From Celeribacter naphthalenivorans (GTDB lineage Bacteria > Pseudomonadota > Alphaproteobacteria > Rhodobacterales > Rhodobacteraceae): a DNA stretch of 64,000 nt. Of this stretch, positions 22,796 through 31,663 are shown piece after piece. The stretch is taken from assembly GCF_020524585.1 (NCBI RefSeq), contig NZ_JAIVLK010000008.1, forward strand, positions 124,001 through 188,000. Direction: 5' to 3'. Position numbers and translations under genes: made by a program. The first letter of the stretch is position 1, and every line of letters starts with the position of its first letter. The notes under the pieces were generated by a model, which saw nothing but the letters and a program-made list of their open reading frames with translations, was not told the DNA's origin and did not search any database.

Positions 22796-23407
22796 ATGGC
22801 ACATATCGACTACTATTTTTCATTTTTGTCTGCATGGATATACCTCTCGGACGGGCGGCTCGAAAAGATCGCGGCAAAACATGGGGCGACTGTCACCTAC
22901 AAGCCCTTCGATCTGTTGACGGCATTTGATCGTCTTGGGGCGCCACGGCCCTCCGAACGTCCTGAGGGCCGCAAGATCTACCGGATGCAGGAGCTGAAAC
23001 GGTTCAAGGCAAAATCCGGGTTGCCGATGAACCTCACGCCGCCCTTCTGGCCGACGAATGTGGCCCCGGCATCCTATGCGCTGATCGCGGCTCAAGAGGC
23101 GGTGCGGAAGGGAAGCGACGGCGATCTTGGAAAGCTGGTGAACGGCTTGTCCGCCGCAATGTGGCGTGATGATAAAGACATTTCCGAGGATGCGGTCATC
23201 ACCGAGGCGCTGCAGCAGGCGGGTTTCGATCCGATGCTGACGATGACCGGTATGCTGACGGGGGCGGAGCTTTACCCGAGCAATCTCGAGGATGCGATGA
23301 CGGCGGGGGTGTTTGGCTCGCCCTTCTTCATCGTCACTGACACGGATGAGCGGTTTTGGGGGCAGGATCGTTTGGACATGTTGGACGACTATCTCGGAAC
23401 CTTGTGA
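22796..23407 (+). CDS. 2-hydroxychromene-2-carboxylate isomerase family (DsbA-like) protein
   Basis: A 203-residue kappa-class GST/DsbA-fold protein. The N-terminus YYFSFLSAWIYL carries the Ser that takes the place of the catalytic Cys in NahD-like isomerases, and GVFGSPFFIV near the C-terminus is the cis-Pro glutathione-binding loop. In naphthalene degraders the enzyme isomerises hydroxychromene carboxylate with glutathione. No aromatic-degradation genes lie nearby, so the true substrate is uncertain. The ribosome-binding site GAGGAGGGGG is very strong. Confidence 0.82.
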   Translation: MAHIDYYFSFLSAWIYLSDGRLEKIAAKHGATVTYKPFDLLTAFDRLGAPRPSERPEGRKIYRMQELKRFKAKSGLPMNLTPPFWPTNVAPASYALIAAQEAVRKGSDGDLGKLVNGLSAAMWRDDKDISEDAVITEALQQAGFDPMLTMTGMLTGAELYPSNLEDAMTAGVFGSPFFIVTDTDERFWGQDRLDMLDDYLGTL

Positions 23408-23452
23408 GCGTTCCAGCCCTTTGAGCCGATACGTTTCGCGCCTCTTTCTCTC

Positions 23453-23483
23453 GCGTTAACTTTAATCTGATTAACCTTAATGC
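23453..23483. repeat. TTAA-rich 31-bp palindromic repeat, copy 2 (inverted)
   Basis: Same element as at 3925 and 50873 but in the opposite orientation, with two differences from copy 3. The outer stem extends to about 23449-23487. It lies between the convergent ends of the isomerase gene and the threonine aldolase gene. Confidence 0.85.
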
Positions 23484-23529
23484 GAGATGAAAGAGGGCGA
23501 AGAGGCAAGCTATGTGGTTCTGGCGCGCT

Positions 23530-24570
23530 TCAGTCCGCCAGAGCCGCCAATAGCGCGTCCACATCGGCCTCTGTCGTCGACCAGCTCGCCACAAACCGCG
23601 CCAAAAGCGGCTCCTCCGGATCACCTGCCAGAGCCGTGTTCGGCCCCCAGAGGTGATAGACCGCCCCTTTTGCTTTTGCTTTGGCTTTGACATGCATCTT
23701 GCGGGGCAGGCGGGCGAAGACCAGATTGCCCTCGGCGGTATAGGCCAGATTGCCCCCGATTTCCGAGATGCCTTTCGCCAGACGTGCGCCCATCGCATTG
23801 GCCTGAGCGGCCAATTCCAGCCAAAGATCATTCTCCAGCCAAGCCAGAATCTGCGCCGAAATATAGCGGGATTTCGAGAGGTTATGCCCGCCGCGCATCC
23901 GCTGGCTTTCAAAGGCCTCCTGATAAGCGGGATCGAAGATCACAGCCGCCTCGGCGCCCATCGCCCCGGTCTTCGTGGCCCCCAGAGAAAGCGCCGACAG
24001 CTCACGCGTCATTTCCCAAGGTGTCGCGCCGCTCGCGGCCATAGCGTTGGCAAAACGTGCTCCGTCGAGGTGCAGCGGCAGGCGCGCGGCCTCGGCCAAT
24101 GCGGCAATGTCCGTCGGGCGATAGAGCTCGCCGAATTCCGTGAGGTTGGTCAAAGAGACGGCGGCGGGCGGGCTGGCGTGGATGTCGTCACCACTGTCGC
24201 CAAGCACCGCCTTGCGCAGCTCTTCCGGCACCATGCGGCTGCCTGCGCCGGACAAGAGTTTAAGCTTCGCCCCGCCCGAATAAAACGGCACGGAATTGCG
24301 CTCGTCCACCTCGATATGTGCGGTCTTATGGCAATAGATGATGCCCCAGGGCGGCGTCATCGCCGCCAAAAGCGCGGCGTTCGTCCCGGTGCCAGACACC
24401 ATCGGATAGACCAGCGCATCAGGCGCCTGAAACATGTCGCGCAACCGTTCCGTCAGCTCCGCCGTCCAACGATCCCCGGCATAGGGCGCGGCGTATCCGT
24501 CATTGGCGCGGGCCAAGGCCTCCATGATTTTCGGATGCACGCCGGAGGTATTGTCAGACCCGAAAAACAT
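23530..24570 (-). CDS. ltaE: low-specificity L-threonine aldolase
   Basis: A PLP-dependent fold-type I lyase splitting threonine or allo-threonine to glycine and acetaldehyde (346 residues). It starts MFFGSDNTSGVHPKIMEAL and shows AHIEVDERNS, LHLDGARFANA with the PLP-binding Asp, and SLGATKTGAMGAEA with the Schiff-base Lys. The longer frame to 24603 overlaps the upstream gene; the ATG at 24570 overlaps its TGA (TGATG), indicating translational coupling. It is the last gene of a ribF-ycgN-ltaE operon. Confidence 0.9.
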   Translation of the reverse strand: MFFGSDNTSGVHPKIMEALARANDGYAAPYAGDRWTAELTERLRDMFQAPDALVYPMVSGTGTNAALLAAMTPPWGIIYCHKTAHIEVDERNSVPFYSGGAKLKLLSGAGSRMVPEELRKAVLGDSGDDIHASPPAAVSLTNLTEFGELYRPTDIAALAEAARLPLHLDGARFANAMAASGATPWEMTRELSALSLGATKTGAMGAEAAVIFDPAYQEAFESQRMRGGHNLSKSRYISAQILAWLENDLWLELAAQANAMGARLAKGISEIGGNLAYTAEGNLVFARLPRKMHVKAKAKAKGAVYHLWGPNTALAGDPEEPLLARFVASWSTTEADVDALLAALAD

Positions 24571-25019
24571 CAGGTCGGTTCCTCGATGATATGGTCTTCC
24601 CAATCGTCCTCATCGACCTCGAATTCCGGTACGGTCATGCCCCGTACAGAGACGCCCGCAGCATGCACGCTTTCCGGGTCGCCGGTCAAAAGCGGGTGCC
24701 AGTCGGGCAGGGGGCGGCCCTTCCATAACAACCGATAGGCACAGGTGGTGGGCATCCAATAGGCGTGGCTGTCGATGTTCTCGGGGCTCAGGCGGATGCA
24801 TTCCGGCACGAGGTTTTTGCGAATCTCATATTGCCCGCATTGGCAGGACTGATCGTCGAGCAACCGACAGGCGACACGGGTCAGATAGACCTCGCCCGTG
24901 TCCGCATCCTCGATCTTATTGAGGCAGCATTTGCCACAACCGTCACAGAGCGCTTCCCATTCCTCCTCCGACATCTTCGTCAGAGGCACGGTTTCCCAAA
25001 AGCGCTCGCGTTTGCTCAT
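24570..25019 (-). CDS. YcgN family cysteine cluster protein
   Basis: A 149-residue cytosolic protein of the UPF0260/YkgJ-type family, with LCDGCGKCCLNKIED near the N-terminus and further Cys in RLLDDQSCQCGQYE and LVPECIRLSPE, probably binding Zn or Fe. The end is acidic (DEDDWEDH). The biochemical role is unknown. It overlaps both neighbours by 4 bases or less, between ribF and ltaE, so all three are expected on one transcript. Confidence 0.88.
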   Translation of the reverse strand: MSKRERFWETVPLTKMSEEEWEALCDGCGKCCLNKIEDADTGEVYLTRVACRLLDDQSCQCGQYEIRKNLVPECIRLSPENIDSHAYWMPTTCAYRLLWKGRPLPDWHPLLTGDPESVHAAGVSVRGMTVPEFEVDEDDWEDHIIEEPT

Positions 25020-25942
25020 TCCAGCGCCTCAAGGATCGCGCGCGCCTGGGCGCAATCGAGATCCATCTGATCAATGAGCGGTTGCAGCCCGGTGAACACA
25101 AGCTCAGGACGCAGATATTCGACAAAAGCGACCGAGAGGTCTTCGTCGTAAAGCGAGCCGGAAAAGTCGAAGATAAAGGTCTCCAAACAGGGCATATTGG
25201 CGCCGAAGGTCGGTTTTACGCCCAAGGACGCCGCGCCCTGATAGGTGCCTTTGTGCGGCCCCGTGAGCACATCGACCAGCACCGCATAGACTCCGAATTT
25301 CGGTGCGTGCAGCCCTTCGATCGACATGTTCGCGGTCGGAAAGCCCAGCTCGCGCCCGCGTTTGTCGCCATGACCGACCTTGCCCTCGATCCGGTGCCAA
25401 TGGCCCAGCATTTCGGCGGCTTTCTCGGGCGCGCCTTCCGAGAGCGCGACACGGATCGCAGAGGACGAAGAAATGCCGCTGTCGGTTTCCAAAAGCTCGG
25501 CGACGGTGACGCCAAAGCCCATCTCTTCGCCAAAACGTTGAAGATCCTCGACCTTGCCCGCGCGTTTCGCGCCGAAATGGAAGTCCGCGCCAACAACCAC
25601 ATGTTTAAGACCCAGCCCCTCGACGATGATCTCTCGGGCAAATCTCTCAGGCGTCATGGCGGCCAGTTCGGCGTTGAATGGCAGTTGGAACAATTGCTCG
25701 ACGCCGAGTTTCGCCAAACGGCTGGCCTTTGATGAGGCATTCATCAGGCGAAAGGGCGGGGCGCCGGGGGCGAAGAATTCACGGGGATGCGGCTCGAAGG
25801 TGACGATGCCCAGCGGGCCATGCGCGCGCGCAAGATCAATCACATGGCGATGGCCACGGTGTACACCATCGAAATTGCCAATCGCTGCGGCACAGCCTTT
25901 GGCCTCTTCGGGAATGTCGGTCCAGTGCGTGTAAATCTGCAT
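25016..25942 (-). CDS. ribF: bifunctional riboflavin kinase / FAD synthetase
   Basis: Converts riboflavin to FMN and then FAD. The N-terminal nucleotidyltransferase domain shows AIGNFDGVHRGHRHVI (about residues 20-35) and VVGADFHFGAKRAG. The C-terminal kinase domain shows HGDKRGRELGFPTANM and the acidic GAASLGVKPTFG stretch followed by ETFIFDFSGSLYDEDL. At 308 residues it has the normal length. It is the first gene of the ribF-ycgN-ltaE operon and overlaps the next start by 3 bases. Confidence 0.94.
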   Translation of the reverse strand: MQIYTHWTDIPEEAKGCAAAIGNFDGVHRGHRHVIDLARAHGPLGIVTFEPHPREFFAPGAPPFRLMNASSKASRLAKLGVEQLFQLPFNAELAAMTPERFAREIIVEGLGLKHVVVGADFHFGAKRAGKVEDLQRFGEEMGFGVTVAELLETDSGISSSSAIRVALSEGAPEKAAEMLGHWHRIEGKVGHGDKRGRELGFPTANMSIEGLHAPKFGVYAVLVDVLTGPHKGTYQGAASLGVKPTFGANMPCLETFIFDFSGSLYDEDLSVAFVEYLRPELVFTGLQPLIDQMDLDCAQARAILEALE

Positions 25943-25974
25943 GGGGCTCCTCGCGAGAGGCGCCCCTCGCGTCG

Positions 25975-26418
25975 TCAGTCGAATTTACGGCTCGGCGCAA
26001 GCACAAGGGCATCGCCTTTCAAGACAACGGTATCGCCCACGGTGCAGCGACATTCAAGGGCAACGCGGCGTTTTGCATGGATGATGTCGGTCACCGTGAC
26101 CTCGGCCAGAACCGTATCGCCGGGGCGCACCGGGCCCAAAAACTTGAGCGTTTGCCCCATGTAGATCGTGCCATGCCCCGGAAGCTGTTCGCCGATCACG
26201 GCAGAGATCAGAGCGGCGGTCAGCATGCCATGGGCAATGCGGCCTTCGAAAATCGTATCATTGGCATAGGCATCGTCGAAATGCACAGGGTTGCGGTCGG
26301 TGGAGACCTCACCGAACAACTCAATGTCGTGGTCGGTGATGACCTTGCGCAAAGAGCGCGTCATGCCGATCTCGATGTCTTCGATGCAGATGGTTCCGCG
26401 GGGCTGATTGTCCAACAT
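25975..26418 (-). CDS. MaoC family (R)-hydratase / PhaJ-like protein
   Basis: A 147-residue hot-dog fold protein. FGEVSTDRNPVHFDDAYA and GRIAHGMLTAALIS hold the Asp and His of the hydratase-2 active site used for (R)-specific enoyl-CoA hydration. The usual name is MaoC-like dehydratase; PhaJ-type activity in polyhydroxyalkanoate supply is possible. The longer frame to 26490 adds an unconserved extension; the ATG at 26418 has AAGGAATCGGAG upstream. The upstream region is AT-rich and contains an inverted repeat. It stands alone, 32 bases from ribF. Confidence 0.85.
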   Translation of the reverse strand: MLDNQPRGTICIEDIEIGMTRSLRKVITDHDIELFGEVSTDRNPVHFDDAYANDTIFEGRIAHGMLTAALISAVIGEQLPGHGTIYMGQTLKFLGPVRPGDTVLAEVTVTDIIHAKRRVALECRCTVGDTVVLKGDALVLAPSRKFD

Positions 26419-26511
26419 GCGCTCCGATTCCTTCTTGATATTGCAGTGCAGCATAGCGGAAGATTGGCGAAGAAACAATATTACGCGCAAGAAAATTTTT
26501 AATATGGATCA

Positions 26512-26541
26512 AATATCGTAAATAAGTTTCGTGACGATATT
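26512..26541. promoter_or_regulatory. inverted repeat upstream of the MaoC-like gene
   Basis: 8-base arms AATATCGT (26512-26519) and ACGATATT (26534-26541), 14 bases apart, about 95 bases before the start, in a markedly AT-rich stretch. The shape fits an operator for a dimeric regulator, but no cognate regulator is encoded nearby. Confidence 0.35.
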
Positions 26542-26551
26542 GCTTGGATGC

Positions 26552-26581
26552 TAAAAAGGCGCCGGATCCCCTCCAGCGCCT
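26552..26581 (-). terminator. terminator of the TIGR01459 HAD gene
   Basis: On the minus strand AGGCGC and GCGCCT form a stem around a 13-base loop followed by five T, about 30 bases after the gene. Confidence 0.75.
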
Positions 26582-26611
26582 CGTTTCCTTTGTGCCTCAA
26601 ATACTCAGATT

Positions 26612-27487
26612 TCAGCGCAAAAACGAAATCGCCGCCGTCGGCGACAGGTTCTGTTCCGCCAGCCACATCTTGAGCCGCTCCGGGTCGGGGTTCACCGGAT
26701 CGGGGCCGAATTCTTTCGCGGCCAGACCGCCGGTGATGAACAAGACGTCCAGCCCCTCGCCAATGCCGCCCATCACATCGGTGCCGATGCCGTCGCCGAT
26801 GCAGAGGATGCGGTTGTCGTCGACGGGGGCCAGTTGAGCCAGACGGCGCCGCGCCAGATCATAGATCGGGGGATGCGGTTTGCCGAAATAGAGGCTTTCG
26901 CCCCCCATCTCGGTATAAAGCGCTGCCAAAGCGCCTGCGCACCATTCCCGCACCTCGCCGAGATCCACAACGATATCGGGGTTGGCACAGAGGAGCTTCA
27001 GGCCTTTTTGTTTGGCGTAGAGGAACTGCGGCCGGTAAATCTCAGGGTCGGCCAGCGGATCCTCGGGGCCGGAGCAGACGATGCCCTCGGCCTCTTCAAG
27101 GGGGACTTCGGTGATCTCGACAGCCTCATCCATCACGATTTCCATCGGCTGCATGAAGTCGTCTTTGAACATGTCGCCGATATGGTGAACTTTTTCGCCC
27201 ACGACGCCCAGATACATTGCCATGCGTGCGGAATCGCCAGAGGTGGCGATGGTGTCATAGGCGTCATCGGGGACGCCGAACTGTTTGATCTGTTGTGCGA
27301 CCGCGTGCCAAGGGCGCGGCGAATTGGTCACGAGGACGACTTTGCCACCGCCCGCGCGGTAGGTCTGAAGTGCGGCGCAGGCCTCGGGAAACGCCGTGAT
27401 GCCATTGTGGACACAGCCCCAAAGATCGACGAAAAGCGCATCGTAATCGGTCGAGATTTCGGACAGGGTTTGGATCAGGCGGGTCAT
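26612..27487 (-). CDS. TIGR01459 family HAD-type hydrolase
   Basis: A 291-residue phosphatase-like protein of HAD class IIA type. Motif I is FVDLWGCVHNG (Asp at residue 21), where a Trp replaces the second Asp of the classical DxD, as usual in this family. VVLVTNSPRP is motif II, YFGKPHPPIYD the Lys motif, and ILCIGDGIGTDVMGG motif IV. The substrate is unknown; relatives act on nucleotides and sugar phosphates. Single gene with its own terminator. Confidence 0.87.
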   Translation of the reverse strand: MTRLIQTLSEISTDYDALFVDLWGCVHNGITAFPEACAALQTYRAGGGKVVLVTNSPRPWHAVAQQIKQFGVPDDAYDTIATSGDSARMAMYLGVVGEKVHHIGDMFKDDFMQPMEIVMDEAVEITEVPLEEAEGIVCSGPEDPLADPEIYRPQFLYAKQKGLKLLCANPDIVVDLGEVREWCAGALAALYTEMGGESLYFGKPHPPIYDLARRRLAQLAPVDDNRILCIGDGIGTDVMGGIGEGLDVLFITGGLAAKEFGPDPVNPDPERLKMWLAEQNLSPTAAISFLR

Positions 27488-27576
27488 GTGCGGGCAGGCT
27501 CCGTTTTAGGCCCCCTTTAGCTAGCCCGGAACTCATCGAAAGGAAAGCGGGATGCGAATGCGCCGGATCAAAGGGC

Positions 27577-28641
27577 TCAACAGGCCAGCGCCGGATCGGC
27601 CTCGCGGTCCACGATCAGCGTCGTGACAATCGCGCCGATCCACATGCAAAAGAGCGCGAGCCAGGCGGTGGCGGCAAAGACAGAACTGCCTGTGACGCCG
27701 TTGCCGATGGCGCAGCCGCCCGCGAGCATCGCGCCGAAGCCCATGAGCACCGCCCCGATCATGGATTTGCGCATGACGGGGACAGAGTCAAAGCTTTGCC
27801 AGCGGAATTCACCGGAGAGCAGCGAGGCGACAAAGGCGCCGACGACCACGCCCGGGACGAGGCCCACGTCGAATTCCAACACCGCGTTGCGGTCGAGAAA
27901 GAACATCAATGTGTTGGCCGAGGGGCCGGAGAAGGTGACGGAGGTCACGGGAACGGGATCAAAAGCGACCTGCGCCAAAGACCATGTAAGGCCCCAGCCG
28001 ACCGCGACCGCAAAGCCCACGCCCGAGGCGAAAATCCAGATTTTCGGGCCGATCTGGTTCTTGATCGCCAGCACCAAGGCCAAGGCGGCAAACCCCAGCC
28101 CGAGCGCCAGTCCCGTGCCTTCCGGCAGATGCAGCACCTTCAAAAGGTTGACGTTTTCACCGCCGGGCGTGATCGACAGAGAGGCCAGCTTGTCGCGGTA
28201 AGGCGCCAAGACGCCATGGAGGCTCATCTGGGCGGTGACGGCAAAGATCAACCCGGAGACGACAGAGCGCAGGTTGCCCGTCGAGGCCAGAACCAAAAGC
28301 CGCCCGGAACAGCCGCGCGACAGCACCATGCCTGCGCCAAACATCAACCCGCCGATCACCGCGCCCGACCACGATCCGGGCACCGCCATGACGCGCGCGT
28401 CGGCGCCGCGAAACAGCACCAACATCTGCGCGCCCTGCACCCAGACGATGGCGGTGGAGAGCGTCAGGAACCAGACGGCAACTTTCGGACCAAGGCGTCC
28501 ACGGGCAAATTCGACCGTCGCCGCGCGCAGGCAAAATTGCGACCGCTGGGCGGAAACGCCGAAAATCACCCCGGTGATCAGGCCGAAAATGGCGGCAGAG
28601 GGGCTTTCGCCGATCCCCTCGACGAGGGTCAAAATATCCAT
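27577..28641 (-). CDS. YeeE/YedE family thiosulfate/sulfur transporter-like protein
   Basis: A polytopic membrane protein of 354 residues with about nine predicted helices. Two related halves contain LSRGCSGRLLVLAS and LAGGCAIGNGVTGSS, in which conserved Cys residues pass sulfur in the TsuA-type thiosulfate channel. The first residues read DILTLVEGIGESPSAAIFG. An adjacent TusA-like sulfur carrier is often present in this family but not seen here. GAGGAGCAGATC is a strong ribosome-binding site. The function in sulfur uptake is inferred from family. Confidence 0.82.
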   Translation of the reverse strand: MDILTLVEGIGESPSAAIFGLITGVIFGVSAQRSQFCLRAATVEFARGRLGPKVAVWFLTLSTAIVWVQGAQMLVLFRGADARVMAVPGSWSGAVIGGLMFGAGMVLSRGCSGRLLVLASTGNLRSVVSGLIFAVTAQMSLHGVLAPYRDKLASLSITPGGENVNLLKVLHLPEGTGLALGLGFAALALVLAIKNQIGPKIWIFASGVGFAVAVGWGLTWSLAQVAFDPVPVTSVTFSGPSANTLMFFLDRNAVLEFDVGLVPGVVVGAFVASLLSGEFRWQSFDSVPVMRKSMIGAVLMGFGAMLAGGCAIGNGVTGSSVFAATAWLALFCMWIGAIVTTLIVDREADPALAC

Positions 28642-28665
28642 GATCTGCTCCTCCCACAGGCAAAT

Positions 28666-28689
28666 CCCAGCGCAAAACCCAGCGCAAAT
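28666..28689. repeat. 12-bp tandem duplication upstream of the YeeE gene
   Basis: CCCAGCGCAAA occurs twice in a row (28666-28677 and 28678-28689; only the last base of the 12-mers differs) in the region between the divergent YeeE and PPOX genes, within about 50 bases of the YeeE start. Confidence 0.6.
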
Positions 28690-28814
28690 TCCGGCTATTT
28701 TATGGGATCAGTATAGCTGTGCCTTGATGTGAGTCATATGGTTTTGCATGTGTGAATGTTTTGGGCGGTGCCTGCATCCGTGGTACATTTGGAGGCAACC
28801 GAGGAGGGGCTGCT

Positions 28815-29444
28815 ATGATCGAGGTCGAGGAACACATCCTGTCCGTGGAACGGCTGCGGGAATTGATGCCAACAGAGGGGTTCGTGAACACCTTTCTGAA
28901 AGTGAGTGACCGGCTCAACGATGTGGCGCGCGCATTCATTGAACAGTGCCCCTTTGTCGTCATCGCAACCAAGTCTTCGCAGGGGCTCATCGACGTCTCC
29001 CCCAAGGGCGATCCTGTCGGTTTTGTCGAGGTATATGATGACAAGACGCTGATCATTCCTGACCGGCTGGGGAACCATCGCGTGGACGGATTTCATAATC
29101 TGCTTGAGGATCCAAACATCGCCTTGTTGTTCATCGTGCCGGGGCATGGCGATACTTTGCGAGTGGCAGGCAAGGCGCGCATCGTGCGGGATGCGTCGAT
29201 CAGCAAACGCCATGCCGTAAATGGTAAAGAGCCGCTTCTCGCTTTGGTCGTTGATGTTGAAGAGGCCTTTATGCATTGCTCAAAGTCCATGATCCGGTCG
29301 CGTCTTTGGCAATCGGATCATTGGCCCGCGCGCAAATCCGCTCCGACGCTGGCCGAATGGGTCGTTGCGACGGTTGATCGGGACCAAACGCTCGATGAGG
29401 TCCAAGAGGATCACAGCGCTGATGAGGCTGCGCGGCTATATTGA
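28815..29444 (+). CDS. pyridoxamine 5'-phosphate oxidase (PPOX)-type flavoprotein
   Basis: A 209-residue FMN-binding split-barrel protein. Visible features are FVVIATKSSQGLIDVSPKGD, LIIPDRLGNHRVDGFHNLLE and VAGKARIVRD, which match the MSMEG_1061-type family of PPOX proteins. The physiological substrate is unknown. CGAGGAGGGGC is a very strong ribosome-binding site 4 bases before the ATG. A reading from 28752 is possible but not supported by a ribosome-binding site. It is divergent from the YeeE gene. Confidence 0.8.
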   Translation: MIEVEEHILSVERLRELMPTEGFVNTFLKVSDRLNDVARAFIEQCPFVVIATKSSQGLIDVSPKGDPVGFVEVYDDKTLIIPDRLGNHRVDGFHNLLEDPNIALLFIVPGHGDTLRVAGKARIVRDASISKRHAVNGKEPLLALVVDVEEAFMHCSKSMIRSRLWQSDHWPARKSAPTLAEWVVATVDRDQTLDEVQEDHSADEAARLY

Positions 29445-29549
29445 AGTGTTTCTCGGCCTTTACGTCCGGGTGTTGCCTGCGTCCCTTGGAATGGGGGTGT
29501 GCGCGAATACTCTCTATTCAAAATCGTTTTTGCCGCCTAAAGCACATTT

Positions 29550-30803
29550 ATGAAAAACGCACCGATCCCCCTCTCTGAGACCTCGCACCTGCCGCTGTGG
29601 CGCAGGCCCGAGGGATTGTTGTTCCTGATGGCCTTTGCCATGCCGGTGGCCTTTGCCACATGGAATGCTTTGTTGAACAATTTCGTCATCGAGGTGGCGG
29701 GGTTCACAGGCGTCGAGATCGGTTGGCTGCACACGATCCGGGAAATTCCGGGGTTTCTGGCCATCGGGGTGATCGCGCTGATCATGATCATTCGCGAGCA
29801 AGTGCTGGGCATCGTGTCGCTCTTGCTTTTGGGCGTGGCGACCGCCGTGACCGCCTATTTTCCCTCTCTGGGGGGCATTTTGACGGTCACCATGCTGTCC
29901 TCCATCGGCTTTCACTACTTTGAGACGGTGAACCAGTCGCTGCAATTGCAATGGCTGTCAAAGGATCGCGCGCCCATCGTCATCGGGCGGTTGATGGCGG
30001 CGGGTTCGGCGGCCTCTTTGGTCGCCTATGGTGTGTTGGTTCTGACGTGGAAGACCTTCGATCTGTCCTATGCGCTGGTCTATGTTGTCTCGGGGGGCTT
30101 CACGGCAGTGATCGCGATTTTCGCGCTCACCGCCTATCCGCAGTTCGAGGCCCCCAATCCGCAGGCCAAGAAAATCGTCCTGAAACGCCGCTATGCGCTT
30201 TATTACGCGATGCAATTCATGTCCGGTGCGCGGCGGCAGATTTTCGTCGTTTTCGCGGCTTTCATGATGGTCGAGAAATTCGGTTTCGAGGTGCATGAGA
30301 TCACCGCGCTGTTTCTGATCAACTATGTCGCCAACATGGTGATCGCGCCTTTCATGGGCAAAGTCGTGCACCGCAAGGGCGAGCGTTTTGTCCTGATGCT
30401 CGAATATATCGGCCTAACGCTGGTGTTCTTGGCTTACGGGGGGATTTACTGGCTGGGCTGGGGTGTTCTCATCGCAGCAGCACTCTATGTGATCGACCAT
30501 ATGCTCTTTGGCCTCGCTTTCGCGCTTAAAACCTATTTCCAGAAAATTTCAGACCCCGAAGACATCGCGCCCACCGCCGCCGTGGCCTTTACCATCAACC
30601 ATATCGCGGCGGTGTTTTTGCCGGCTGTGTTGGGCTATCTTTGGGTGGCCTCTCCGGGCGGGGTGTTTGCGCTGGCGGCCGGGATGGCGATGGCGTCCTT
30701 GGGCCTGGCCGCGCTGATCCCGCGCCACCCGGAAAAGGGCAATGAATGGCGCTTTTTGCCGCTGGTGCGCGAAAGCGCGGTTCTGAGCGAACCTGCCGAA
30801 TAA
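29550..30803 (+). CDS. MFS transporter
   Basis: A 417-residue inner-membrane protein with about twelve hydrophobic segments, starting at LLFLMAFAMPVAFATWNAL. A signature-like charged loop occurs between helices 2 and 3 (TIREIPGF) and the central cytoplasmic loop carries AYPQFEAPNPQAKKIVLKRR. The mid-protein sequence MSGARRQIFVVFAAFMMVEKFG fits an uncharacterised MFS group in Alphaproteobacteria. Substrate not recognised. The ribosome-binding site is weak (CTAAAGCA), and no other gene is coupled to it. Confidence 0.8.
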   Translation: MKNAPIPLSETSHLPLWRRPEGLLFLMAFAMPVAFATWNALLNNFVIEVAGFTGVEIGWLHTIREIPGFLAIGVIALIMIIREQVLGIVSLLLLGVATAVTAYFPSLGGILTVTMLSSIGFHYFETVNQSLQLQWLSKDRAPIVIGRLMAAGSAASLVAYGVLVLTWKTFDLSYALVYVVSGGFTAVIAIFALTAYPQFEAPNPQAKKIVLKRRYALYYAMQFMSGARRQIFVVFAAFMMVEKFGFEVHEITALFLINYVANMVIAPFMGKVVHRKGERFVLMLEYIGLTLVFLAYGGIYWLGWGVLIAAALYVIDHMLFGLAFALKTYFQKISDPEDIAPTAAVAFTINHIAAVFLPAVLGYLWVASPGGVFALAAGMAMASLGLAALIPRHPEKGNEWRFLPLVRESAVLSEPAE

Positions 30804-30874
30804 CGACAACACGGATTTGGCGCTTGGCGTTTTGCACTCTATATTGAGAGCGAAACGCCATGATGGAGCCCGCC

Positions 30875-31576
30875 ATGTTCTCTGCCCTGACCAAGAAACT
30901 CACCATGCCCACGCCCGACGTCGCCCTGCCGGGGCGTCCCGATCCGATCCCGACGGCGGCGGAGCATTTCGTGTTGCACGTGCCGCTTGAGGGCGACATT
31001 CCCGAAGGCTGCGAAGAGGCGGTCTTTGGCATGGGCTGTTTTTGGGGTGTCGAGCGCAAGTTCTGGCAGGTGCCGGGCGTGGTGAACACCGCCGTCGGCT
31101 ATGCGGCGGGCTATACGCCGAACCCGACCTACGAAGAGGTCTGCACCGGCCAGACCGGCCACAATGAGGTGGTGCGCGTCATTTTTGATCCGTCGAAAGT
31201 CAGCTACGCCGAGTTGCTCAAGGTCTTTTGGGAAGGTCACAACCCGACCCAAGGCATGCAGCAAGGCAATGATCGCGGCACGCAATATCGCTCCGGCATC
31301 TATTACACCTCGGAGGCCCAACGTGCGGCGGCGGAGGCCTCTTTGGCGGGCTATAACGTCTTGTTGCAAGACAAAGGGTTCGGCGCGATCACGACCGAAG
31401 TGCTCCCCGCAGGCGCGTTCTACTATGCCGAGGACTATCACCAGCAATATCTGGCGAAGAACCCGAACGGCTATTGCGGCATCGGCGGCACGGGTGTGAG
31501 TTGCCCCGTTGGCCTGTCGATGGAACGACCGATCGAGTGGACCGATCCGGTCGAGCCGCAGGGTCATAGCGACTAA
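30875..31576 (+). CDS. msrA: peptide-methionine (S)-S-oxide reductase
   Basis: Repairs methionine S-sulfoxides in proteins. The catalytic motif [13 protein letters not shown] is at about residues 48-60, followed by [22 protein letters not shown] cut at the conserved GYAAGY, and [20 protein letters not shown] near the C-terminus, which supplies the resolving Cys. Length is 233 residues. An in-frame ATG at 30860 would add five residues; the ATG at 30875 has GGAG 6 bases upstream and gives [14 protein letters not shown], the usual family start. Single gene. Confidence 0.93.
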   Translation: MFSALTKKLTMPTPDVALPGRPDPIPTAAEHFVLHVPLEGDIPEGCEEAVFGMGCFWGVERKFWQVPGVVNTAVGYAAGYTPNPTYEEVCTGQTGHNEVVRVIFDPSKVSYAELLKVFWEGHNPTQGMQQGNDRGTQYRSGIYYTSEAQRAAAEASLAGYNVLLQDKGFGAITTEVLPAGAFYYAEDYHQQYLAKNPNGYCGIGGTGVSCPVGLSMERPIEWTDPVEPQGHSD

Positions 31577-31597
31577 GTCCAATCGGGCAAAATCCAG

Positions 31598-31622
31598 AGC
31601 CGCGCTTGAGTAAAGCGCGGCT
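31598..31622 (+). terminator. probable terminator hairpin after msrA
   Basis: A perfect 10-bp stem AGCCGCGCTT / AAGCGCGGCT with a 5-base loop, 21 bases after the msrA stop. The following TTCGCTTTA is only moderately T-rich. Confidence 0.6.
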
Positions 31623-31663
31623 TCGCTTTATGGCGAAGGCAAAGCCCATTTCGGAGTGCAGCC

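Noticed and set aside
24943-25125. Small overlapping frames across the ycgN-ribF junction
   Set aside because: Both flanking genes are well supported by family motifs and overlap tightly; the extra frames show no conserved features.
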